Shown here in pieces: positions 24,680-35,279 of a stretch of DNA of 64,000 bases (positions within the stretch are counted from its first letter, which is position 1; each line of letters opens with the position of its first letter). Both the position numbers and the translations under genes were made by a program. Under the pieces are notes generated by a model. The model saw nothing but the letters and a program-made list of their open reading frames with translations, ran no database searches and was not told the origin of the DNA. The DNA comes from Capra hircus (lineage: Eukaryota > Chordata > Mammalia > Artiodactyla > Bovidae). The stretch covers positions 52,689,591-52,753,590 of the forward strand of contig NC_030811.1 of NCBI RefSeq assembly GCF_001704415.2. The letters run 5' to 3'.

Positions 24680-25059
24680 TTTGAGATTTGATCTTGCAGT
24701 TTTGGAATGGTTTCTTAATTGCATTGCAAAATATATAACTTATTAATATCCTATTGTGAGTTAGTTGTAACAGTGGCTAGGCTGCTGTCATCACCCACAA
24801 CATATATAGTGAGATCAAGGCCTAGTCAGTGAGACCATGCCTTTTTCATGAGATGGCACCTTCACCACCAGCAGGCTGCCTGTCCTGATCTAGCAAGCTT
24901 CAGTCAGAACAGATTGGATACTCTTGTTATCACTTCTGGGTGATTCCTCATACTTCAGTCATAATGAGAAACCCATTCATTTCCAAAAACTTCTTGCCTT
25001 CATGTGAAACCATTCCTTCCGTTCCTGGCCTAAAACTTTCTCTCTCTCTCTCTTTTTCT
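24680..25059. other. Unclassified sequence
   Basis: No element recognised. Contains a CT-rich run at 25036-25066. Confidence 0.45.
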
Positions 25060-25380
25060 TTTCTTTAACAATTAGGAAGAACTACCTTTTGTTCTAATTG
25101 TGAACAATACTTCTTAAATATTTTAATCACAAACATTTCAGACATTATAGAAGTACAGAAGTCATGGTAAGAGACCCAGCGTGGACCTCCCACACAACTT
25201 AACCAGTTATCAGCCCATAACTGGTCACATTTCATTGGTGTATCTACCCATTTCCAGCCACTCCCAAGGTTATTAGAAGCAATATCCTATATATCATAGC
25301 ACTTTACCCATAAGTATTTGGAATATAAGTATGAAAGATAAGTTCATTAAAGTTTTTAAAGAGAAGTAACCATGATACCA

Positions 25381-25614
25381 GGCTTTCCAGGTGATGCTAA
25401 TGATAAAAAAAAAAAAAAAAAAACACCCTGCCTGCCAATGCAGGACATGTGGGTTCAATCCCTGGGTCAAGAAGATCCCTAGAGGAGGGCATGGCAATCC
25501 GCTCCAGTATTCTTGCCTGGAGAATCCCATGGACAGAGGAGCCTGGCGAGCTATAGTGCAGGGGGTCACAAAGAGCCAGACACAGCTGAAGCAACCTGGC
25601 ACAGAATAGCACAC
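25381..25614 (+). repeat. Bov-tA-type SINE with 13-bp TSD and internal A19
   Basis: Sense copy bounded by a perfect TSD, aaccatgatacca, at 25368-25380 and 25615-25627. The head has an unusual 19-A run (25405-25423) where the family reads ggtaaagaatc, between the pol III A-box and B-box regions. Body and tail are normal (attcttgcctggagaatccc). Confidence 0.94.
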
Positions 25615-25698
25615 AACCATGATACCATACTTTCACCTAAAAATTTACCCATAGTTTAGTATTTTTAAACATCTTTCAGATGTCCTTATTTGTTCCAT

Positions 25699-26478
25699 AG
25701 GATTTTTGCCCTTTATTTTTTATTAATTAATTCACTTTATGTTTCTCATATAGAATTGCAACAGTGGTGGCCACAGATGGAGCCTGAGTTCTCTGCAGGG
25801 AAACTCTGGTGTGAATCTATAGGAGATGGTCATTGGATTCCTGACAGGGAAGCTTGGTGATCACAGTCTCTTTTCAAAAGTCAGCTGTAAGTCTTGGAGA
25901 TGGAATCATAGTGGTCAAGATTGGCAGTGCAGCCCCCAGCCGAGGTGTGGCAGTCATCCATACTGGCCATCAGTAGTGACTTCTTGAGTGCGGAGGCCAA
26001 GATGACCCCAGTGTCTCTGGGGTGGAAAAAGACACTCACCTCCATGGAGGTGGGCATCTTGTAGGGACAGTGTGGTACTTGCCTGTCTTGTTCTTCCAGG
26101 AGCATTGCCACACTTGGACAGTGGAGAGCTTGAGCAGGATGACAACCCCTACGATGGCCATGATGACTTCTTTTGAGCACTAACACTCAGATTGACATGC
26201 CCATTGTAGTCCAGATGGCAACAGATACCTTGAACCTGGTCCAATGGCTAGCATAGGTCTGCTTTGGTGGATATTATCTTCAATACCTCATCCTTGAGGC
26301 ACATCCCCAGGAGAAAGTTGGTGATTTCAGATTCTGTGATGGGCATGGAGAAGAGAGAAATCTCATCCAGGAATTTGGTCTTCCTGTCCTTGACCAGGAG
26401 CCCAGCTTGCCCTTGATTTCTCCACCTCAGTGATGTGGACTGGGCTGCTGCCTCCTACTCCAGGGCCCCAGTATGTCT
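25699..26478 (-). pseudogene. RPS2P: RPS2 (ribosomal protein uS5) processed pseudogene
   Basis: An intronless retrocopy of the mRNA for small-subunit protein uS5. On the minus strand, scattered frames match RPS2 in order: FSMPITESEI and LKDEVLKI (about 26300-26400), ILKLS-like and KPHTVP-like blocks near 26050-26150, then DDCHTSAGGCTANL and SISKTYS near 25885-25965. The C-terminal TQAP-VATT region and the 3' UTR motif aaataaagtgaatta-like are near 25725-25790. The N-terminal Gly/Arg tail is missing, so the copy is 5' truncated or eroded. Stops and frameshifts break it. Flanking tgttccat at 25691-25698 and 26479-26486 is a probable TSD. Non-functional. Confidence 0.88.
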
Positions 26479-27017
26479 GTTCCATTTGGTGTTTTCCCAT
26501 TTAACAAGTGTACTTTATTTTAATTGGGACTGAAATACTCTCTATACATTAAAATTGATTGACGTGTCTTTCGTGATGCTTTTACAACACATTCTGCTCC
26601 CTTCCCCTCCTTTTTTTTTTTGCCTTGAAATTTGTTTGCTAAAGAGTATGTAGTTTTGCAGACTGTGAATATTGTTGATTCCATTCCTATGCTACCAGTT
26701 TAACAAGTTCCTTTGTTTCTTATATTTCCCGTAAATTGGCGGTTTAGACTTTCTTGGCTTGATTTAGCATCAAGTTCATTTTTTTGGAAAGAGTACTTCA
26801 TAGACAATGTGGAGTACTTCTGTCAGGAGGCACCAAATTCTTTAGGAATCTGACACTCTTTGACAGTCCTTGCCTAGATCCATTACTTTGGAAACTGCAA
26901 AATAGTGAAGTACGGTTCTATCATCTCTGCTTCATTTTGTAGCTGGAATACGTCTGTAAGGAGGACCTACCTTCAACTATGTGACTACCTTGAAGCCCAG
27001 TTCAAAACTTCCTTTAG

Positions 27018-27476
27018 CTCTTTCCGCCATCTTTCCTTGCTGCCATTATGGTGCACATGAATGTCCTGGCTGATGCTCTCAAGAGTATCCACAATGCTGA
27101 AAAGAGCGGCAAATGCCAGTTGCTTATTAAGCCATGCTCCAAAGTCATCATTGGGTTTCTAACTATGATAATGAAGCATGGTTGCACTGGTGAATTTGAT
27201 ATCATTGATCATCACATGGCTGGGAAAACTGTGAACCTCACTGGCAGGCTAAACAAGTGTGGAGTGATCACTCCCAGATTAGATGCGCAATTCAAAGATC
27301 CAGAAAAATGGCAGAATAGCCTGCTCTCATCCCTTCAGTTTGGTTGCATTGTACTGACAACCTCAGCTGGCATCAGGGCCCATGAAGAAGGGAAAATCCT
27401 TGGATTCTTTTTCTAGGAATGTAATATGTACAAATAAAATGTTTCAGAGGACAGAGGCAAAACAACAGCAACAAGA
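27018..27476 (+). pseudogene. RPS15AP: RPS15A (ribosomal protein uS8) retrocopy with open frame
   Basis: An intronless copy of the mRNA for 40S protein uS8, including the TOP-like 5' UTR (ctctttccgccatctttcc), ATG at 27048, stop at 27414-27416, an AATAAA signal (caaataaaatg, about 27431) and an A-rich tail. The frame runs 122 codons against 130 in the parent: one residue is lost after AGK, and seven are lost just before GKILGFFF. Some two dozen substitutions are visible by eye, many at Arg codons that contain CpG in the parent (MVHMN, EKSGKCQ). Identical blocks include MNVLADALKS and NLTGRLNKCGV. TSD aaaacttcctttag (27004-27017) and aaaacttcctgtag (27477-27490), one mismatch. No promoter is seen, so most likely a pseudogene that happens to lack a stop. 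Confidence 0.93.
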
Positions 27477-27490
27477 AAAACTTCCTGTAG

Positions 27491-27761
27491 CCTATGGCTC
27501 ATTTGTTTTAGGGACAGAGAAATGTCCTTTTATCCAGTAAGTATCCAGAAACAACATTTCATCCATAAAAGGAGATAGCATGTAGCAGGAAAAAACAAGC
27601 CAGGGGCTCAGGAGTCATGGCTCTATCTCTGAGATCTGTATTGATGTTGGACAAACTGTGTCATTTCTTAGAGCTGGAGGTTCCGAGCCCCTACCTACAC
27701 TTCAACCAGAGAAGCAGTTTTTCCCTAATTTCCTTTGAACAAATCAGACCATGACTTTTAA
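27491..27761. other. Unclassified sequence
   Basis: Includes a possible degraded MIR near 27600-27690 (ggctcaggagtcatggctct). Otherwise nothing recognised. Confidence 0.35.
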
Positions 27762-28078
27762 AATAATTTTATCAATATTTTATTGAAATATAGTTGATTT
27801 ATAATGTCATGTTAATTTCTACTGTACAGCAAAATGATTCAGAATGTGTATGCTTTCTTTTTCATATTCTTTTCCAGTGTGGTTTATCACAGGATATTAA
27901 ACATAGTTCCTTGTGCTATATAAGAGGACTTTATCCATTCTATACATAATAATTAGCATCTTTTGACCCCAAACTCCCAGTTCATCCCTCCCCTACCCGC
28001 ACTTTTCCTTGGCAACCACAAGTTTGTTCTCTATGTCTGTGAGTCTGTTTCTGTTTCATAGATAAGTTCATTTGTGAG
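27762..28078 (-). repeat. L1 3' UTR, antisense
   Basis: Complemented L1 3' end typical of cetartiodactyls: tattttattgaaatatagtt, ggtttatcacaggatattaa, tgtgagtctgtttctgtttc. It stops at cagataagttcatttgtg-like sequence near 28075. Non-coding. Confidence 0.85.
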
Positions 28079-28853
28079 GCCATGGCTTTCTATCACTAAA
28101 GTCTCTTTCAGTGAAGATATTTTATGATTTTCATTTAGGATAAGACAAAGCCTGTAAGTCCGCATCAGGATATTTAGGAGCCAAGGACCAAGAAGAACTA
28201 AGTGTTATTTCTAAAAATGTGTTATTTCATTCATTCATCCATTAATGCAGTAGTTCATTTATATTTTTAGTCTTTAAACAAGGCTTTATGCTATCTAAGT
28301 CTCTTTAACATCTAAAGCTTGAAAGTGGGTATTGTGAGCAGTAACCTTTAGGGGATTTCCTGGGGGTACTATCCTTGAAGCCTGAGGATCAGAGAGTTGG
28401 GGAAAGGATGCTGGGGTTCTTGAAAGTGCTTATTGATACCATCCATAAGAATGAGTCCATGTACTTGACAGATGAGTTTGGAATTTTCCTTATGGAAAGA
28501 CTCCATGGAGGAACCAGTGTAGGGGGTATTTGATAATATTCCTAAGAGGGAAAGCAATTTAGAAGGACATCTGAAGAACTCTCACTAATTGTTTACGTGA
28601 TCAAGTTAATCTCAAATCATAGAGAAAAAATTTGGTCAATGATCCTACTTCCAAACTCCTCATCCAACTGTCCTTCAGTTCTTTGTGAAGAGAAGTCTCA
28701 TCCACACAGCTAATGAGTGAATATAGATTACAAGCATTAAGTCTGGTTTTAGCACAGTCCCAGGTTCCAGGTAGGAAATATAGACTCTGCTTTCTCATTA
28801 GTGCCCCTGAAATTTTGCTCTGGGTATGTGTATTCAAAGTGGTTCAGGTTGAC
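28079..28853. other. Unclassified sequence
   Basis: No repeat or gene recognised. Confidence 0.5.
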
Positions 28854-28990
28854 GGGGACTTCCCTGAAGGTTCGGTGGTAGAGACTCCACGCGTCCACCG
28901 CAGGGGATACCAGTTTGATCTCTGTTTGGGAACTAAGATCCCTCATGCCTGTGCATTGCAGCCAAAAAAAGAAAAGAAAAAAACAGAAAC
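28854..28990 (+). repeat. CHR-type SINE
   Basis: Sense copy: head ggggacttccctgaaggttc, then ttgggaactaagatccctca and a degraded A-rich tail (gccaaaaaaagaaaagaaaa). Confidence 0.85.
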
Positions 28991-29389
28991 TCTTTTCTCA
29001 ATAAAGTGAAGAAAATATTTAAAATAAACAAAGAAACCAAAGTGGCTCATGTCAAGGGGGTGAGTAGAAGGAGGAAAGCGGAAAACACAATCCCAGAATC
29101 CATCACTGGAATCACACTGGCTCGTGACAGAGGCGGCATAAAAATAAACTCGACAGTTCTCACCTCTGGAACTAGGCGCAATGCGGGCTTCCCTTCCTCA
29201 CAGTTTCACTCAATACTTAATCATAGAAGGTGCTGCTGCTTCTCTGGCACTTAATAATTTAATAGTGGGAGCAGTTCCTGGCGGGAGATGTTATGAAACA
29301 GCCTGAAGAGTAAGAGGGGGCAAAAAAAAGAGCAGTGCTTCATTTAACAAATTCAGAGCCTTTCTTAGAGGCCATGAAGTTCTCAGTTC
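28991..29389. other. Unclassified sequence
   Basis: No repeat or gene recognised. Confidence 0.5.
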
Positions 29390-29870
29390 AGGTTAATTAT
29401 CACCAACAAATATTTATTTATTCCCTTGATGAATATTTATCAAGGGGCTCCTTTGAGCAGCATGCAGTGTTGGTGTCACCCTGACATGGAGATGACAAGA
29501 AGCAGTCCCTTATAAGCAAAAGACAGAGACAGTTTGCCCAAATCATTATGAAACGAGGTAGACTTTGATAGCTCTGCATGAAAGGGGTACAACTGAAAGT
29601 TTTATGAGGACATGGTAGGAAGAGATTAGTTCTAGGTGCAGATTGAGAGGCAGCCTAGTAAAGGAGATGGCATTGAGACCAAACATGGACAACTGGGGAG
29701 AATTCTAGCAGGAGAAGGCAGCAGGGAGGAGGCAGGAGGCGTTGAGGACGGAGCATCCACAGTGAGCCAGGGTAAGGCATGGGGAACAGCTTCCCCACTT
29801 GGCATCCGTGAATTCCTAAAGATGTTTGAGCTTGGAATCCTTGCGTATGGCCCTGGTTGAGACCACGATG
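29390..29870 (+). repeat. Probable old L2-like repeat
   Basis: A weak match to a common old mammalian repeat: gatgaatatttatcaagggg at the start, agcaggagaaggcagcaggg in the middle, and gtaaggcatggggaacagc toward the end. Assignment to L2 is a recognition-level guess. Confidence 0.4.
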
Positions 29871-30479
29871 CTATATCAAAAGGAGATATGCTTTATGTTT
29901 CCCTCATTTGTGTCAGCTGCACTCCTACTGATCTTGTCAGAAATCACATTCATCTCAGATTCTGAAAAAAAACAAACAAACTCATTTCATTCTATTTTTT
30001 ACCCTGCATCAACACATCTGCTTCTCTGTCAGATGCAGCTCTGATTTTAGGACTGGTGTTGCCCTAGGCTCCCCTGAATAGCCACCCACATGGTGAGCAG
30101 TTGTCCTACTTTTCAGGGTTCCAGGCATCCTGTGCCTTTGCCCAGGTAATCCTGCAGGGCCAGTAGGGCTCTGGGATTCTAGATCTCTACACTGGTACGG
30201 CCACTCACAGAGAGGGCAGGCCTCCCACCCTAGGCTCCCCTGAGATGTGGTGACTCACCAGATTGTAGGTAAACACTGCCCCACCCTACTGGCTAAACAC
30301 TAACAATTTGATTCCTGCTTCACAAACTACCAATGGGGTTAGGCTAGGGATCACAATGTCAATCACTTTCTTTCCCAGTTTGAGAAGAAAGGGGAAATTA
30401 CTTGCAAAGGGAATGCAGGTATAATTCAGACATTGTAACTTTCTCTTCAAGACAACAGCAGCCATTCTCTAGATACACA
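29871..30479. other. Unclassified sequence with a 14-bp repeat
   Basis: The motif ctaggctcccctga occurs at about 30065 and again at about 30230. Otherwise nothing recognised. Confidence 0.4.
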
Positions 30480-30620
30480 GAACATTTTATGATTTATCAG
30501 GAACTTTCAAAGACAGGATCCAATTTGATTCTTGTTACAGGATTTATCATTATTCCCACTTTATATATAAAGAAATAGAGAAGCCCATTCATTAATATAA
30601 TAAAAATCATGGCTCTCATC
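30480..30620 (-). repeat. MIR-like fragment
   Basis: Weak antisense MIR signal: tcattattcccactttatat followed by aaagaaatagagaag. Confidence 0.45.
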
Positions 30621-30624
30621 TGGG

Positions 30625-30795
30625 CACATCTCCATGTTTTGTCCAAAGCACTTTACACTCAACTCGTCAAAGCCCCTGAATTCTGTAAGGTAGATGGTTG
30701 TCCTCATTTCGCTGCTGAAAGAAACACACACAGAGGAGTTCTATAGTTTGCTCAAAGGCCCACAGCTAATTTCTGGAGAAGACTTGCCCAGCGTG
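30625..30795 (-). repeat. MIR SINE
   Basis: Antisense: ccaaagcactttacactcaa, tctgtaaggtagatggttgt, cccacagctaatttctgg. Degraded but in the right order. Confidence 0.6.
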
Positions 30796-30950
30796 GCTCC
30801 AAGGGAGCACTAGGTGGCCCATAGCCTGGATCTGAAAGACAGTGCTTATCCAGATCTACCACTGACCCAGCCAAGAGAATTCCTGAATATCATGTGTCCC
30901 CATGGCAAATGTTTCTGCTAGACAAACGCCTTCAAACACCTTCTCTATCC

Positions 30951-31183
30951 TTGTTGTTGTTCAGCAACTCAGTTGTGTCTGACTCTTTGTGACCCCAAGG
31001 ACTGCAGCACACCAGGCTATCCTGTCCTTCACCATCTCCCAGAGTTTGCTCAAATTCATATCAAGTAAGTTGGTGATGCCATCCAACCATCTCATCCCCT
31101 GTCCTCTTCTCCTGCCTTCAATCTTCCCCAGCATCAGGGTCTTTTCCAGTGAGTTGACTGTGCATCAGGTGGCCAAAGTACTT
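30951..31183 (-). mobile_element. BovB 3' tail, truncated
   Basis: Antisense BovB 3' end of about 230 bp: gttcagcaactcagttgtgt, ttggtgatgccatccaacca, ggtggccaaagta. Non-coding, 5' truncated. A CHR SINE lies immediately to its right. Confidence 0.9.
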
Positions 31184-31200
31184 TAACTTGGATAGATTTT

Positions 31201-31498
31201 GTCTGTTTGTTTGGTTGTGCTGGGTCTTCATTGCTGTGCGGAAGCTTCTTTAGTTGCAGTGTGCTGGCTTCTCATTATGGTGGCTTCGCTTGTTGCAGAG
31301 CACAGTGTCTAGAGTGTGGGCTTCAGTAGTCGCAGCACGTGGGCTCAGTAACTGTGGCTCCTGGACTCTAGAGCACGGGCTCAGCAGTTGTGGCTCATGG
31401 GCTTAGTTGCTCCTCAGTGTGTGGCATCTTCCTGGATCAGGCATCACACCCTGCATTGGCAGGTGGATTCTTTACCGTTGAGCCACCAGGGAAGGCCC
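31201..31498 (-). repeat. CHR-2-type SINE with 17-bp TSD
   Basis: A long antisense CHR SINE: ttggttgtgctgggtcttca, gttgcagagcacagtg, ctcctggactctagagcacg, complemented head gagccaccagggaaggcc. TSD taacttggatagatttt (31184-31200) and taacttgggtaaatttt (31499-31515), two mismatches, consistent with an old insertion. Confidence 0.9.
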
Positions 31499-31515
31499 TA
31501 ACTTGGGTAAATTTT

Positions 31516-32335
31516 GAGATAACTCTAGAAGAGAAAGTTGTTTGGTGCCTGCTTATTTCCCCCTGTCATTTGACATTGAGATAGACACCATCATTTCCAG
31601 TCAGAAAACCACACGTCTAAGCCCTTCCCCATTTCTCCAGGATGACAGTGAAGCATTCTCTGGGAATGAGAGGATGTTTCCATATTTTGTGCAGAGCAGA
31701 GGCTCGTGGGGAAACAACAGTGGACACAGCACTAGAAAACCTGGATTGTGGTCATGGGCTAAAGGTGTGACCGTGGACTAGTTGTTGCACCTCTCTGAGC
31801 CTCGACTGTATCAAGTAGTGACTCTTCTGCCTGTATCATGTTAGAAAAAAAAAAAAAGATTATAAGGATTAGTATGAAATCTGTAGCATACTGTACAAAT
31901 GTGGTGAGCTACTATCGTCCTTTCCAGTTTATAGCCATAATTTGTTGTGTTGTTTTTTTTTTCCCCTCAAAGCTTATTTTTGTACTTCAATGCAAGAAAT
32001 TTTTTTAAAAAGAGATTCCAAAACAGTTTGTAAGTTTCTGTACAATTTAGGCATTATTATAATGAAATGAGCTTGATTTATTAAAGATTCTCAAAACAAT
32101 AACTTTAAGGCTGGTACAATAATTCACCCATTATGGTTTGAGCCAAAGATATATTTAATCTGTATAGAGGAGAGAAACAACTTTTGTGATTTTCTCATAT
32201 ATTCTTCTAGTAAATTCCAAATGAGTCAAACTTTTAAGATTTGAAAAGATTTCAGCTTTGAAAAGATTTGCTTTTGAGTTAAATAAATCTTGATGAATGG
32301 AAACAATATTGCATGCTAGTGAAGAGTATGTGGGC
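31516..32335. other. Mostly unclassified sequence
   Basis: Possible MIR remnant near 31715-31830 (gtgaccgtggactagttgtt, cacctctctgagcctc). A-run near 31845-31857. No gene. Confidence 0.4.
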
Positions 32336-32339
32336 TTCA

Positions 32340-32545
32340 GGGAGAAATAGAACTTATCACTAGTCAGAAGAGTCAGGCTTGAGTTCTGGCTCCACCACTT
32401 ACTGTTCTGAGACCTTAGGCAGATTTTTGAGCTGCACTTGGTCTCTTTTCCTCACCTGAAAAATGGGTACATAATAATAATTAATTATATAGGTGTTTAT
32501 GAAGATTAAATAAAATAATGTATGTGAGCATTTATCATGGTAAAT
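32340..32545 (+). repeat. MIR SINE
   Basis: Sense copy: ttgagttctggctccaccac, ctcacctgaaaaatgggtac, aagattaaataaaataatgt, in family order. Confidence 0.75.
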
Positions 32546-32810
32546 GCTCAGAAATTGTTAGCTTTTTCTAAAAAAAAAATTGCATATTACAGAATTCCCT
32601 TCTTTCAGCCTGAATACACCATATTTTCTTTATTCATTTGTCTGTCAATGGACATTTAGGTTGTTTACACATCATAGCTACTGTAAATAATGCTTCTATG
32701 ATTATGGGTGTGCTAGTATCTCTTTGAGATCTGAGATCTTGATTCTCATTCTTTTGAATAAATACCCAGCAATGGAATTCGGGGATCATATGGTGGATAG
32801 ATGTATAAAT

Positions 32811-32900
32811 ATTCCCGACCCAAGGATCGAACTGCATGTCTTGTGTCATCTGCATCGGTAGGTGGGTTCTTTACCACTGGTGCCGCCTGGGAAGCCCCAG
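32811..32900 (-). repeat. Bov-tA SINE fragment
   Basis: Antisense head-side fragment: cccgacccaaggatcgaact to gccgcctgggaagcccc. The tail-derived half is absent. A GT-rich microsatellite follows at 32902-32927. Confidence 0.8.
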
Positions 32901-32952
32901 ATGTGTGTGTGTTTGTGTGTGTGTGTATTTGAAACTTCTGTACATTTTTAGG

Positions 32953-33163
32953 ACTTCCCTGTAGCTCAAATGGTAAAGAATCTGCCTGCAATGCAGGAGA
33001 CCCAGGTTCAATCCCTGGGTTGGGAAAATCCTCTGGAGAAAGGAATGGCAATCCACTCCAGTACTCTTGCCTGGAGAATCCCATGGACAGAGGAGCCTGG
33101 CGGGCTACAGCCCATGGGGTCGCAAAGAGCTGGACATGACTGAGCACCCAACTGCTACTACTA
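32953..33163 (+). repeat. Bov-tA SINE
   Basis: Sense copy: head acttccctgtagctcaaatg, body ctcttgcctggagaatccca, tail gtcgcaaagagctggacatg. Flanks cttctgtacattttta and ctctgtactgttttcta are both versions of the same L1 target site, an imperfect TSD. Confidence 0.93.
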
Positions 33164-33253
33164 CTCTGTACTGTTTTCTATTGAGCTTCACCATTCTGTA
33201 TCCCCACCAATAATATACAGGTGTTTCAACTTCTCTGCAGCCTCGCCAGCACT

Positions 33254-33516
33254 GCTGCTGCTGCTGCTAAGTAGCTTCAGTCGTGTCCAACTCTGTGTGA
33301 CCCCATGGATGGCAGCCCACCAGGCTCCCCCATCCCTGGGATTCTCCAGGCAAGAACACTGGAGCGGGTTGCCATTTCCTTCTCCAATGCATGAAAGTGA
33401 AGTCGCTCAGTCGTGTCCGACTCTTCGCGACTCCATGGACTGCAGCCTACCAGGCTCCTCCATCCATGGGATTTTCCAGGCAAGAGTACTGGAGTGGGGT
33501 GCCATCGCCTCCTCCG
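33254..33516 (-). repeat. Bov-A2 dimeric SINE with TSD
   Basis: Antisense dimer beginning with a (GCT)n stretch, then two tail-derived units (cagtcgtgtccaactctgtg; gtcgctcagtcgtgtccgac). TSD tcgccagcact at 33243-33253 and 33517-33527, perfect. The target is the inverted L1. Confidence 0.95.
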
Positions 33517-34022
33517 TCGCCAGCACTAGTCTTTGGTTTTTCTTTGATACTAGTCATCATGACTGGTGTGTCATGTTAATCCCATTGTGGTTCTGATTTT
33601 CATTTCTCTGATGATTAGTGGTATTGAGCATTTTTTTCATATACATGCTGGCCATAAAGTTATGTTAAGTGAAATAAGCCAGTCACAGAAAGACAAATAC
33701 AACATGTTTCTCTTAATATGAAGTGCCTAAAATAGTTGAGTTTATAGAATCAGAGTGGAGTGATGGTTGCCAGGAGCTCAGAGGAAAAGGAAAAAGGGAG
33801 TTAGTTACCAGTCAACCAGCATGCAGGATCTATCAGTCAAGAAAGATGAATAAGCTCTAGAGACCTGCTGTACAACATTATACCGATAGTCAACAATAAT
33901 GTATAAAGTGTAATAATAATATGTAATAAAGTGTATAAAATGTAATAATATACTTAAAAGTTTGTTAAGATGTTATATCTTGTGTTAAATGTTCTCACAA
34001 CAAGAAAGTTTTTTTTTTTTTT

Positions 34023-35057
34023 AATTCTAAAGTAAAAATGGTCTGAAAAGTTGGGAAGGTCTGACATTGTTTCTAAATTTGTGAAAAAATATGTTCCAAT
34101 ATGGCTATTCAGATTATCCTCACAGAACTGGTCAGTTCTTAAGGTTGATATGATATAAGCCTAATAATGCCTTTTTGAATTAGATATAGTACTGGCTCAT
34201 GACCTTTTGATAATGCTAAAATAAGAAATTCATCAATAAGAAGTAATTGGATAGGAGGAAGAAAAGGTATTGACATGATACATTATTTTGTACAGATTGA
34301 TCAGTAACAGAACCCTGGTACCTTCCTAGGTAAGCACCCAAACAGTCTTCTGACATCATTTCTAGAATAAGATGGTCTCACTAAACCCCAGATTTGGCTC
34401 TCCAGGAAGCTTCTATCTTAAACTAAATCCTACTCAATAGAAAATAGATTTTGATTTAATATCCTTGAACTGATGAGTTTGCTTGGATTATTGTATGATT
34501 TGAACAATAAATAAAAGTTATCTCCATCATACATATAGCTGGAACTGAATCAGTAAAAGACTTAAAATTAATAGCTCAGTGGAGTAGTAAATGCCAAGTC
34601 TCTGATTTATACTCTGTTATTGAAGTAGCAGAAATAGAAGGGAACTTCTCTTTGGAAATGCCCAAAATCACGATTCCTGAACCATTTATGCTAATATTGT
34701 TGAGGTCTTTGTTTTGGAGCCATCTGATGAGAAAAGCTACCTTGGAAGGAATTTCTTTAATTTCTTCAATGACTAAGTTCATTTGGAAGAAGTAGTTTCA
34801 TTTATACCAAGTGTATTAGTGAACAGCGTTACAAAAGAATCCTACTATTAAAGGGCGCATTTTAAAGCCCACTTTCCCTATGAAGTCACACCCATCAAGA
34901 TCATGTCTTGGTATCTCTAGATTTTCACACAGGCCTGGTACCTAATAAAGATCATGATTGTCTCCAGAAGGAATCATCTTTAGATGATGAAGGTGTTCAC
35001 AGGGTAAAAGTTTCTAACTACAATTTATACTTCATCTTATGGGGATGCTAAGAACCA
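34023..35057. other. Unclassified sequence
   Basis: No gene or repeat recognised. The 68-codon minus frame at 34576-34782 has no known domain. Confidence 0.5.
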
Positions 35058-35270
35058 TATGGGCTTCCCTGGTGACTCAGATAGCAAAGAATCTACCTGC
35101 AATGCAGGAGACAAGGGTTCCATCCCTGGCCTGGGAAGATCCCCTGAAGAAGGGAATAGCAACTCCCTCCAGTATTCTTGCCTAGAAAATCCCATGAATG
35201 GAGGAGCCTGGTGGGCTACAGTCCATGGGGTCACAAAGAGTCAGATATAACTGAGTGACTAAAAAACAAA
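35058..35270 (+). repeat. Bov-tA SINE
   Basis: Sense copy: gggcttccctggtgactcag to gtcacaaagagtcagatata. Short aaccata on both sides (about 35051 and 35279) may be the TSD. Confidence 0.93.
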
Positions 35271-35279
35271 CACAAGCAA

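Larger units (their letters stand above)
25060..27017. repeat. Old mammalian interspersed repeat, split by insertions
   Basis: Blocks 25060-25380, 25615-25698 and 26479-26990 read as parts of one widespread old mammalian consensus (aacatttcagacattataga; ttgattgacgtgtctttcgt; cttgcctagatccattactt). I cannot name the family securely; an L1M relation is possible. A SINE, an RPS2 retropseudogene and, at the right edge, an RPS15A retrocopy interrupt or adjoin it. Confidence 0.55.
32618..34000 (+). repeat. Old L1 with 5' inversion, split by three SINEs
   Basis: The right part (33656-34000) is sense L1: end of ORF2 (atgttaagtgaaataagcca) and 3' UTR. The left part (32618-33655) is the preceding ORF2 segment in inverted orientation (landmarks on the minus strand: PYDPRIPLLGIYSKE, ALFTVA...KQPKCPLTD). 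Roughly the ORF2 piece between them is missing. This is the layout made by twin priming. SINEs later entered the inverted part at 32811-32900, 32953-33163 and 33254-33516. Confidence 0.82.
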
